DNA of 11,271 bases, taken from NCBI GenBank assembly GCA_002712565.1, contig PAUA01000048.1:5589-16859 (forward strand), written 5' to 3'. Every line of letters starts with the position of its first letter. The first letter of the stretch is position 1. Source of the DNA: Gemmatimonadota bacterium. Its GTDB lineage: Bacteria; Gemmatimonadota; Gemmatimonadetes; Longimicrobiales; UBA6960. The notes below the pieces were generated by a model. It was not told the origin of the DNA. It ran no database searches and saw only the letters and a list, made by a program, of their open reading frames with translations. The position numbers and the translations under genes are program-made. This document shows positions 1 through 6,458 of this stretch, in pieces.

Positions 1-128
1 TGGGGTAGCGGATTGGTCGCCATTCCTATTGATCTAAGCCCGGCATGAGACAGCGCATGAAGGAGGTTGATCCCGACGAATCCCGTTGCACCTGTAACGA
101 GTACCGCGGGTTCTGTCTCAGAGGGCAC
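1..128 (-). CDS. NAD(P)-binding epimerase/SDR family protein, N-terminal part only
   Basis: The reading frame starts at a GTG (128-126) and is open to the left edge, so only the first 42 residues are visible. They contain a Rossmann beta-alpha-beta start: a hydrophobic strand (AVLVTG) followed by GATGFVG at residues 13-19, the GxxGxxG dinucleotide-binding motif of extended short-chain dehydrogenases and NAD-dependent epimerases/dehydratases. A GAGGTGG ribosome binding site lies just upstream, inside the end of the neighbouring flavoprotein gene. The start overlaps that gene's last 11 bases in another frame, so the two are very likely one translationally coupled operon. Substrate and exact subfamily cannot be told, because the catalytic YxxxK region lies outside the window. 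The fold call is fairly safe; the reaction is unknown. Confidence 0.75.
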   Translation of the reverse strand, partial: MPSETEPAVLVTGATGFVGINLLHALSHAGLRSIGMATNPLP

Positions 129-2109
129 GGCCCACCTCGTGGCCGTCGTAAACGGCCTCAAGTGCTGATCGCGGTGCGAGACAGTCGCCGACAAGGGTTA
201 CCCCGATTCCACTGACAGCGATACGTTCATATTGGTCGGTCCTTGCCGCCGGGTTACCTGCCGCAATCACGGCGTCAACCGTGATGCACTCGGTTTTCCC
301 GGTGGAGAGGTCTTCCACTGTGAACTCGTTGCCAATGAAACTGAGACCGGCACGAAGTACGCGTATACCCACTCCTGCTTCGCGTAGACGTGAGGTGATG
401 GCGGTTTTGCTGTAGCGGGTGATCTTCCAGGCGTAGCCGGCGACTGGTGTCAAATAAGTGACGTCCGCGCCAAGATCGGCGATGTGTTCGACCACACTGA
501 TTGATGACCAGTCGCCCAAGAGGTCATAAAAGGCAACCTTGATTCCACCGGTCCAATCTGCGCTCAGTGCTTCACCCAGCGTTAGTCCAACACCACCTTG
601 CGGGAATTCCACAGGCTGCAATTCAGAACCTGTGGCGATCACGATGTGATCAGGTTGTTTCTCGTGTTCAATCGCCACAGTGGCATCAAATTTGGCACTG
701 GTTCGGATCGTTACCCCGTGTCGTTCGCAGGCTGCAATCTGCTGATCGATCATGGTCAGGAAGTCGTTTCTCTTTGGCATATGACGTAGCCAACTCAGCT
801 GACCGCCCAACTGGGGTTCCATCTCAAAGAGTTCGACGTCGTGCCCGCGAGCCGCAGCGACCCAAGCTGCTTCCATCCCTGCTGGTCCGCCACCTACGAC
901 CACGACTCGCTTAGCTGCTTTAGCGGGGTCCTCTATTGGTTCGGTAGGTCGGAATCGTTCCTTACCAACTGTGGGGTTGACGACGCACGTAATTGGCAGC
1001 CCCTTCTCTAGGAAGCCTGCACACCCTTGATTGCAGCCGATACAGGTGCGCACCTCATCCGTTCGTCCCTCGTATGTCTTGTGGACTACTGCGGGGTCGG
1101 CGATATGGGCTCTTGCCATACCGACGAGATCGACCGCACCGACACTGAGCAACTCTTCGGCCTCGTCGATTGAGCGGAATTTGCATACGGCCATTACCGG
1201 AAGGCCCTGTCCGGCAGCTCGCAGACTCTTCCGGATTCGTGGCGCGAGGTGGCGAAAGCTGTTTGGGTCAAAGGACATGTCCGCCATCTGGGTCGAGAGG
1301 GAATAGGTGCCGTGATACGCAGAATGTGAGACATTGACGAAGTCGACCGGAACACTTGCCGTAATGGCGGGGACTATGCGACACATGTCTTCAAGCGTGA
1401 GGCCACCTTGGGCGAATTCGTCAGCGCTGATCCGTATACCCATGCATGTGTCTGCCCCGATCTCTTCACGAACTGCGGCCAGGACCTGAAGTGGAAATCG
1501 CATTCGATTTGGTTCTTCACCACCGAACTCGTCGGAGCGGTGGTTAGTCGCTGGCGACAAGAATTGGTTCAGCAGGTGGCCGTGGCCCAGGTGGACCTCT
1601 AGACCGTCGAATCCAGCCTCAAGAACGTTGCGGGCACTTGTTGTGTGCCCACCGATGACCGCCTCAATATCGTCGAGATTCATAACGTGCGGAGCAGTTG
1701 CTGCAGCATCCCAAGCAATAGCTGAAGGTCCCCAAGACGGCAATCGCAACGCGTCACCGTCAATCTGTCGTCCAAGGTGAATAATTTGGCCGAAGATTCG
1801 TGTTCCATGAGACTGAACGGCGTTGGCAACTAATCGGAGTGGTTCGATACAGCGCGGGTCATAAGCCGCAAGCCCCTGAGGCTTTCCGAGACTGGTCTCA
1901 TGAACCCGGAGCGATTCCATAATGATGAGACCGGCACCACCCCGTGCTCTGGCCTCGTGGTAGGCAACGTGGGTATCGGTTGGCATGTGACCTAGTCCGA
2001 AGTTGGTCGTGTGCGCTGGCACAAAGATCCGGTTGCGGAGCTGGGTATTCCCGATGTGAACGGGATCGAAGGCAGAGAACGATTCGGGGTTCAGCGTTCT
2101 GACCGACAT
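118..2109 (-). CDS. TMADH/FadH-type iron-sulfur flavoprotein (OYE-family NADH:flavin oxidoreductase)
   Basis: This 663-residue protein has the full architecture of the trimethylamine dehydrogenase / 2,4-dienoyl-CoA reductase group. An N-terminal FMN-binding TIM barrel of the old yellow enzyme class occupies about residues 10-345. It is followed by a [4Fe-4S] cysteine set (C356, C359, C363, C375; CxxCxxxC then C after 11 residues). The C-terminal half holds a pyridine-nucleotide/FAD module with GGGPAG at 406-411. Such enzymes pass electrons between a nucleotide, FAD, the cluster and FMN. They either reduce activated C=C bonds or oxidatively demethylate amines. At the position where FadH carries its active-site tyrosine (HGY), this protein reads H176-G-H178, so genuine dienoyl-CoA reduction is doubtful. 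The ATG at 2109 follows closely after an in-frame stop, and no strong ribosome site is visible. The gene is coupled to the downstream epimerase and diverges from the ABC transporter. Family is sure, substrate unknown. Confidence 0.9.
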   Translation of the reverse strand: MSVRTLNPESFSAFDPVHIGNTQLRNRIFVPAHTTNFGLGHMPTDTHVAYHEARARGGAGLIIMESLRVHETSLGKPQGLAAYDPRCIEPLRLVANAVQSHGTRIFGQIIHLGRQIDGDALRLPSWGPSAIAWDAAATAPHVMNLDDIEAVIGGHTTSARNVLEAGFDGLEVHLGHGHLLNQFLSPATNHRSDEFGGEEPNRMRFPLQVLAAVREEIGADTCMGIRISADEFAQGGLTLEDMCRIVPAITASVPVDFVNVSHSAYHGTYSLSTQMADMSFDPNSFRHLAPRIRKSLRAAGQGLPVMAVCKFRSIDEAEELLSVGAVDLVGMARAHIADPAVVHKTYEGRTDEVRTCIGCNQGCAGFLEKGLPITCVVNPTVGKERFRPTEPIEDPAKAAKRVVVVGGGPAGMEAAWVAAARGHDVELFEMEPQLGGQLSWLRHMPKRNDFLTMIDQQIAACERHGVTIRTSAKFDATVAIEHEKQPDHIVIATGSELQPVEFPQGGVGLTLGEALSADWTGGIKVAFYDLLGDWSSISVVEHIADLGADVTYLTPVAGYAWKITRYSKTAITSRLREAGVGIRVLRAGLSFIGNEFTVEDLSTGKTECITVDAVIAAGNPAARTDQYERIAVSGIGVTLVGDCLAPRSALEAVYDGHEVGRAL
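132..138 (-). promoter_or_regulatory. Ribosome binding site of the truncated epimerase gene
   Basis: The minus strand reads GAGGTGG here, with its GAGGT core 5 nt ahead of the GTG at 128. It lies inside the coding region of the preceding flavoprotein gene and supports the GTG start. Confidence 0.55.
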
Positions 2110-2361
2110 CAGAGTCGAAGCCTATGTTCCCTCGCTTGTGCCGAAACTGCTGAAGGCTGCATCCGACGCAAGTGTGAATGGGCCTCTATGGCAGTCTTTA
2201 GTCAAATCCACAGCGAGCAACACGATCTACAAGAAGCACTTCACGGTCAGTAAATCAGACATGATGAGACCAATAGCTACAGATTGCCAGGGAGTGATGG
2301 AACAGCTGCTCTTGAGTTCGGTTCACCCGGTTCCGACTGCACATGGCGACAGGTTGAGTTA
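2110..2361. other. Divergent intergenic region with a doubtful small ORF
   Basis: These 252 bases separate the minus-strand flavoprotein from the plus-strand permease and must carry promoters for both directions. I could not pick a convincing -35/-10 pair. A plus-strand frame from a GTG at 2138 encodes 74 residues and ends with TAA at 2360-2362, sharing a base with the permease ATG (TAATG), as in translational coupling. The peptide is not recognisable and has no good ribosome site, so it is not called as a gene. The expected solute-binding protein gene of the transporter is not here. Confidence 0.5.
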
Positions 2362-3018
2362 ATGAGTAGTTGGGATTGGTCAATTATCCAACGATGTTGG
2401 CCGCTGATGAGAGATGCAGCCTGGGTGTCAATCAACCTGTTTGCATGGTCTCTCGTTCTGGCCACAGGATTGGGACTCGTTCTTGCCCTCATGAGAATGT
2501 CGAGTTTCCGGGCCCTCAGATGGCTATCCGCACTATATGTTCTCGTCTTTCGTGGATTGCCTGCGTTAGTCATTCTCTTTTTCGCCTATTTCTGGGTTGG
2601 TCGAAATCTGAATCTTTCACCATTTCAGTCTGGTGTTATTGGGCTCTCAGTGGCTGCTGGCGCATACAAGGCAGAAATTATTCGTGCGGGATTGCTTGCA
2701 GTGGGGCGAGGCCAGTACGAGGCGTCAGAAGCCTTGGGGCTGTCTAAGTCGCATTCATTGCGAAGAATTATTATTCCTCAGGGCATTCGAGTCATGATTC
2801 CCAACTATATGAGCAATGCGACGTTGTTATTAAAATCAACTTCTCTAGCATCCGTAATTGGGATTACTGAACTTACGGGACGAGCACGCCAGTTGGCAAA
2901 CTCGACCTACAAGCCAATTGAGATTCTTACAGCAGCTGGTGTTATCTATCTGGCTCTAACCACTGTGTTGACTGTGTCGCAAGAGATATTGGAACGACGC
3001 TTCAGGTTAAAGACGTGA
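2362..3018 (+). CDS. Amino-acid-type ABC transporter permease 1 (HisM/GlnP family)
   Basis: This 218-residue inner-membrane protein is one half of the channel of a polar amino acid uptake (PAAT) ABC importer. It has several hydrophobic segments (about residues 22-44, 57-78, 88-104 and 190-207). The cytoplasmic EAA loop, which docks on the ATPase, begins with EASEALG at 120-126 and continues to IIIPQGIR and IPNY. The frame is open upstream to a TTG at 2284, but the ATG at 2362 is preferred. It gives exactly the length of the paralogous permease next door, follows a weak AGG, and overlaps an upstream stop as TAATG. G+C is low (37-42% in sampled lines) compared with the catabolic genes. Substrate cannot be read from the sequence; this family carries amino acids, betaines and similar small charged compounds. 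Confidence 0.9.
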   Translation: MSSWDWSIIQRCWPLMRDAAWVSINLFAWSLVLATGLGLVLALMRMSSFRALRWLSALYVLVFRGLPALVILFFAYFWVGRNLNLSPFQSGVIGLSVAAGAYKAEIIRAGLLAVGRGQYEASEALGLSKSHSLRRIIIPQGIRVMIPNYMSNATLLLKSTSLASVIGITELTGRARQLANSTYKPIEILTAAGVIYLALTTVLTVSQEILERRFRLKT

Positions 3019-3031
3019 GGCGGCAGTATCC

Positions 3032-3688
3032 ATGAGCATTGAGCTCATCCAAGAATATGTGCCAGTAATCCTTAGAGGATTCTGGATAACAGTACGGTTG
3101 TTCCTATGGTCTCTTGTATTCTCAACGGTAATCGGCCTGGCCCTTGCTCTGATGCGCATATCGCCTGTGGCGGTCTTGCGCTGGATATCAGGAGGGATCG
3201 GTTGGCTGTTCCGGGGAATACCGCTGCTGCTAATTCTGTTCTATGCATTCTTTGCTTTGCCGGAAATCCACCAATCATTAATGTTTGACCCCTTCTGGGC
3301 TGCTGTAGTGGGTCTGTCAATCTGGACGGCGGCTTACCAAAGTGAAGCTATACGTTCGGGGATCATCGCAGTTGAAAAAGGTCAAATTGAAGCTTCTGAA
3401 GCGTTGGGAATGACAAAACGGTATTACATGCGCAGGATAGTTATTCCGCAAAGTATTCGTATCATGATTCCACCATTTATTGGAAATGCTATTAATACTA
3501 TGAAGCAAACCTCTCTTGCCGCGGTAATTACTGTTCCCGAAATGACTCTGTTGGCTCGTCAGATCATCAGTGAAGACTTTAAGGTTGCGGAACCACTCCT
3601 CACCTTGGCGTTTATTTACCTGGCTCTCACCACGCTGCTCCTAATGGCCCAACAGGGCCTCGAACGGATCTTCCGACTAAAGGTATGA
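3032..3688 (+). CDS. Amino-acid-type ABC transporter permease 2 (HisQ/GlnP family)
   Basis: A second 218-residue permease starts 13 nt after the first gene, with GAGG upstream. It is clearly a paralogue of permease 1: same length, same hydrophobic profile, and an almost matching EAA loop (EASEALG at 120-126, then IVIPQSIR and IMIPP). The two presumably form a heterodimeric transmembrane channel, as HisQ and HisM do. A single nucleotide separates its stop from the ATG of the ATPase gene, so the three genes form one translation-linked unit. Nothing appears truncated. Its codon use is also A+T-rich (one sampled line at 42% G+C). Confidence 0.9.
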   Translation: MSIELIQEYVPVILRGFWITVRLFLWSLVFSTVIGLALALMRISPVAVLRWISGGIGWLFRGIPLLLILFYAFFALPEIHQSLMFDPFWAAVVGLSIWTAAYQSEAIRSGIIAVEKGQIEASEALGMTKRYYMRRIVIPQSIRIMIPPFIGNAINTMKQTSLAAVITVPEMTLLARQIISEDFKVAEPLLTLAFIYLALTTLLLMAQQGLERIFRLKV

Positions 3689-3689
3689 C

Positions 3690-4481
3690 ATGACATCACT
3701 AGTGAGTGTGAAGGGCCTTAAGAAATCATTTGGTGGTCTTGAAATTCTTAAGGGAATGGACCTAGAGGTGCGACGTGGAGAGGTCTTGTCAATTATCGGC
3801 CCCTCGGGATCAGGAAAAACTACAATCCTACGTTGTCTCAACCTTTTGGAACGTCCCACCGGTGGTCAAATCGATGTTGATGGCCAGAACCTATGTAAAG
3901 AACTCCCAGATGGGAAGATGGAGTACGCGAGTAGGAATAAACTGCGTGAGATTCGGAAAGGAATTGGTCTGGTTTTTCAACAATTTAACCTTTTCCCTCA
4001 TATGACGGCGTTAGAAAATATCATTGAAGCCCCGATGGCGGTTAATGGTGTGGATCGGTCCACGGCGATAGGGGCTGCTCGGGACTTGTTGGAATCAGTG
4101 GGTCTAGCTCAATGGGCGGATCACTATCCACTTCAGATGTCCGGAGGCCAGCAGCAGCGTGTTGCTATTGCACGGGCCCTGGCGATGGAACCAGCAGTCA
4201 TGCTCTTCGACGAGGTGACTTCCGCTGTTGATCCAGAGCTGGTGGGAGAGATCCTGCTTGTGATGCGTCACCTGGCTGAGCAGGGTATGACCATGTTGGT
4301 TGTTACTCACGAGATGAACTTTGCGGCAGACGTTTCAGATCGGGTCCTCTTTATGGACAACGGTGTTGTAGTGGAGGAAGGGCCAGCGGCGCAGGTCCTA
4401 GGCGCTCCACAGAACGCTCGGACTCGGGGATTTCTCCGAGCAGTGAGAGACCGTGCGCCTATGGATGAAGAACAGCAGTAG
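3690..4481 (+). CDS. Amino-acid-type ABC transporter ATPase (GlnQ/HisP family)
   Basis: This 263-residue cytoplasmic subunit hydrolyses ATP to drive the two permeases. All required motifs are intact: Walker A GPSGSGKT at 37-44, Q-loop Q97 in VFQQFN, the ABC signature SGGQQQ at 151-156, Walker B MLFDE at 171-175 with catalytic E175, and the switch histidine H207 in VVTHEMN. The pattern LFDExTSAxDPE and the roughly 250-residue length are typical of polar amino acid importers. One small variation is [10 protein letters not shown], where LFDEPTSALD is commoner. AAAGGT lies 5 nt before the ATG. This is the last gene of the transporter block; 202 non-coding bases follow before the catabolic cluster. 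Confidence 0.93.
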   Translation: MTSLVSVKGLKKSFGGLEILKGMDLEVRRGEVLSIIGPSGSGKTTILRCLNLLERPTGGQIDVDGQNLCKELPDGKMEYASRNKLREIRKGIGLVFQQFNLFPHMTALENIIEAPMAVNGVDRSTAIGAARDLLESVGLAQWADHYPLQMSGGQQQRVAIARALAMEPAVMLFDEVTSAVDPELVGEILLVMRHLAEQGMTMLVVTHEMNFAADVSDRVLFMDNGVVVEEGPAAQVLGAPQNARTRGFLRAVRDRAPMDEEQQ

Positions 4482-4591
4482 GGATACCTGGCAAATGAGT
4501 GCCGCTTCAGCCGATGGGGCTCTAGAGACGAATCACAGCCGGGTCGAACAGGAGTAGCACCCCAGTAACGGAAGGTGGTCCAACGTTAATC

Positions 4592-4650
4592 CTCGGCATT
4601 ATCAGGGCAGAGATATTGGAGAACGTGGTTAGGCGAGGTGTAGTGCCGAG
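4592..4650 (+). repeat. Inverted repeat in the leader of the catabolic operon
   Basis: CTCGGCA at 4592-4598 is matched exactly by its reverse complement TGCCGAG at 4644-4650. Inward, the pairing can go on with T-G (4599/4643), T-A (4600/4642) and A-T (4601/4641), giving a possible 10-bp RNA stem with a loop of about 39 nt. It ends 33 nt before the preferred start of the hydratase gene. It could be a leader RNA structure or two half-sites for a regulator; chance is also possible for arms this short. Confidence 0.3.
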
Positions 4651-4668
4651 CAGTCAGGGTTCATCCGT

Positions 4669-4674
4669 GGAAGG
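4669..4674 (+). promoter_or_regulatory. Ribosome binding site of the hydratase large-subunit gene
   Basis: GGAAGG sits 9 nt before the ATG at 4684. It decides against the in-frame TTG at 4675, which would follow it with no spacing, and against the ATG at 4690. Confidence 0.65.
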
Positions 4675-4683
4675 TTGTCGACA

Positions 4684-5952
4684 ATGGGTATGACAGTGGC
4701 GGAGAAGATCATTGCTCGCGCTGCCCACAGAGACAGGGTCCAGCCAGACGAGATCCTCTGGGTAGACGTTGATCTGGCGATGATGCACGACTCCAGTGGT
4801 CCAAGGCGGATCTGGCCAGCGCTGGAAAGACTTGAGATGGGCGTATGGGATCCAGACCGAGTTGTTCTGGTCTGCGATCACTATGTGCCCGCCAACACCG
4901 TTGCTGCTGCCGAGATCCTCCAGACCACGAGAAGGTTTGCCAACGCATTCGGGATTACGCGATTCCACGAAGCGGATGGCATTGCCCACACCCTGATGGT
5001 TGAGAAGGGTTATGCCCAGCCAGGGATGATGTACCTGGGATCTGACTCCCATACGTGCACAGCGGGAGTCATGGGCTGCCTCGCTCTTGGAGTGGGCTCG
5101 ACCGACATGCTGGGAATCATCACTACCGGCCAAACATGGCTTCGGGTGCCACATTCGATCCGGGTACAGGTCGACGGTGAACTCTCAACCGGAGTGACGG
5201 CTAAGGACCTCATTCTCACCATCATTGGTGACAAAGGTATGGATGGCGGTTTATACCGGGTACTTGAGTTTGGAGGTTCCGGAATTGATGCCATGAGCGT
5301 GCAGGAACGGAGCGTCCTGACCAACATGTGTGCCGAAATTGGTGCAAAGACGGGGATCGTTCCTTCTGACCGTATAACTGTGAAGCATCTTGCTTCTCTT
5401 GGTATCGATGCAGATGAGAGCCCCACTAGCGAGTCTGATGCGGTCTATGAACAGGTATGGAACTACAACGCGACCGATGTTGAGCCGGTTGTCGCCCGAC
5501 CAAATCGTCATGACGACGTCATTCCGATTTCTTCGCTCGATGCGCCTGCGGTAACCCGTGCCTACATCGGGTCGTGTACAGGCGCGAAGTATGAAGACCT
5601 TGCAATGGCTGCTGAGGTGTTGCGGGGCCGACATGTCGCCGAGACGGTCTTGTTGCAGATAGCTCCAGCTTCAAGAGAGGCGCTTCAGCAGGCCATGGAC
5701 GATGGAACAGCCCAAGCGCTCATGGAAGCAGGCGCCCACTTCCTGTCGACCGGTTGTGGTGCCTGTCCAGGCATCGGAGCAGGCATTTTGGCCGCTGGTG
5801 AAGTGTCGATTTCGACGACCAATAGGAACTTTCGAGGTCGAATGGGAAGTCCCGAATCGAGTCTGTATCTAGGTTCGCCCTACTCCGTTGCTGCAGCGGC
5901 AGTTGTCGGGAAGATCATTGACGCTCGAGAACTGATTGGGGATTCGCCGTGA
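4684..5952 (+). CDS. Aconitase-family hydro-lyase, large subunit (LeuC / dimethylmaleate hydratase-like)
   Basis: This 422-residue protein is the large subunit of a two-subunit [4Fe-4S] hydro-lyase of the LeuC/HacA/DmdA branch. Visible marks are the MGMTVAEK start typical of the branch, DHYVPA at 65-70, DSHTCTAG at 121-128, and the cluster ligands C298 (in GSCTG), C358 and C361 (GCGAC). The enzyme adds or removes water across a C=C of a dicarboxylate. In leucine biosynthesis LeuC reads SCTNGR where this protein has SCTGAK, so the substrate is probably not isopropylmalate. No other leucine genes are present. The next genes are its small subunit and an isocitrate lyase-superfamily enzyme, the pairing known from dimethylmaleate hydratase and dimethylmalate lyase in nicotinate fermentation. 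The likely substrate is therefore a substituted maleate (inference). The gene overlaps the next by 4 nt. Confidence 0.88.
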   Translation: MGMTVAEKIIARAAHRDRVQPDEILWVDVDLAMMHDSSGPRRIWPALERLEMGVWDPDRVVLVCDHYVPANTVAAAEILQTTRRFANAFGITRFHEADGIAHTLMVEKGYAQPGMMYLGSDSHTCTAGVMGCLALGVGSTDMLGIITTGQTWLRVPHSIRVQVDGELSTGVTAKDLILTIIGDKGMDGGLYRVLEFGGSGIDAMSVQERSVLTNMCAEIGAKTGIVPSDRITVKHLASLGIDADESPTSESDAVYEQVWNYNATDVEPVVARPNRHDDVIPISSLDAPAVTRAYIGSCTGAKYEDLAMAAEVLRGRHVAETVLLQIAPASREALQQAMDDGTAQALMEAGAHFLSTGCGACPGIGAGILAAGEVSISTTNRNFRGRMGSPESSLYLGSPYSVAAAAVVGKIIDARELIGDSP

Positions 5953-6458
5953 TCGAAAATGCTCAGATTGCAGGTCGCGTCTGGGCCTTCGGTGACAACG
6001 TAGACACTGATGCCATCGTTCCTGGTAAGTACCTTGTCCATGACCTTCCTGAGATAGCAAAGCATGTGATGGAAGGAATCCGGCCGGGTCTTGCACCACA
6101 GATACAAAGAGGCGACATCATTGTTGGTGGCAAGAACTTTGGCACGGGTTCGAGTCGCGAGATGGCGCCGCGCGGACTTCAGGCTGCAGGAGTTAGTGCG
6201 GTAATCGCTGAGTCCTTTGCACGCATCTTTTTTCGTAACTGCATCAACGTCGGGCTTGCCCCAGTTGAATGTGCTGATTCAGGTCTCATCGAAGAAGGAC
6301 AGCAAGTCGCGATTGATCTCGTGACTGGCATTGTCACCATTGTGGATACGGGCCAGCAGCTAGAAGCAGTGCCGCTTCCTCAGGAAGTTGGCGAAATCCT
6401 TACGGCAGGAGGAATGGAGAACTATCTGGCAGCAAAGTTCACCGGAGCCCACTCATGA
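5949..6458 (+). CDS. Aconitase-family hydro-lyase, small subunit (LeuD / dimethylmaleate hydratase-like)
   Basis: This 169-residue swivel-domain subunit completes the active site of the preceding large subunit. The N-terminus FGDNVDTDAIVPGKY (14-28) and NFGTGSSRE at 63-71 are the family hallmarks; the serine and arginine of SSRE bind substrate carboxylates in aconitases. The loop YLVH at 28-31, which sets substrate choice in LeuD/HacB proteins, and the following SREMAP (LeuD commonly has SREHA) differ from classic leucine enzymes. The GTG start at 5949 overlaps the large-subunit TGA (GTGA), and GGGGA lies 6 nt upstream. The stop overlaps the lyase ATG (ATGA). These overlaps imply coupled, near-stoichiometric expression of hydratase and lyase. 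Length is normal for a stand-alone small subunit. Confidence 0.88.
   Translation: MIENAQIAGRVWAFGDNVDTDAIVPGKYLVHDLPEIAKHVMEGIRPGLAPQIQRGDIIVGGKNFGTGSSREMAPRGLQAAGVSAVIAESFARIFFRNCINVGLAPVECADSGLIEEGQQVAIDLVTGIVTIVDTGQQLEAVPLPQEVGEILTAGGMENYLAAKFTGAHS

Larger units (their letters stand above)
4482..4683. other. Leader region between transporter block and catabolic cluster
   Basis: This 202-base stretch has no coding sequence on the plus strand. It probably carries the end of the transporter transcript and the promoter or leader of the catabolic operon. I see no stem followed by a T-run, so read-through from the transporter genes is possible. An inverted repeat is annotated separately. No clear sigma-70 promoter could be picked by eye. 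Confidence 0.5.

Noticed and set aside
118..2109. 2,4-dienoyl-CoA reductase FadH of fatty acid oxidation
   Set aside because: Architecture matches, but the active-site tyrosine position is histidine and no fatty acid oxidation genes are present.
2323..2350. Short direct repeat CGGTTC-ACC-CGGTTC as an operator
   Set aside because: Two 6-base copies only, with no partner elsewhere in the window; chance is sufficient.
2284..2361. N-terminal extension of permease 1 from TTG 2284
   Set aside because: It would add 26 residues not seen in the paralogous permease and has no ribosome site; the ATG at 2362 fits length and coupling.
4482..4590. Rho-independent terminator after the ATPase gene
   Set aside because: No stable GC-rich hairpin followed by a T-run could be found in this stretch.
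4654..5154. Minus-strand 166-residue frame and other long antisense frames across the catabolic genes
   Set aside because: They lie opposite strongly supported coding regions, show no recognisable domains, and are explained by the codon composition of the real genes.
4684..6458. Leucine biosynthesis LeuC/LeuD
   Set aside because: Cluster and carboxylate motifs fit the family, but SCTGAK and SREMAP depart from LeuCD, there is no leuA or leuB, and the genes are overlapped with a C-C lyase and near an amidohydrolase. Leucine function is not excluded but is the less likely reading.
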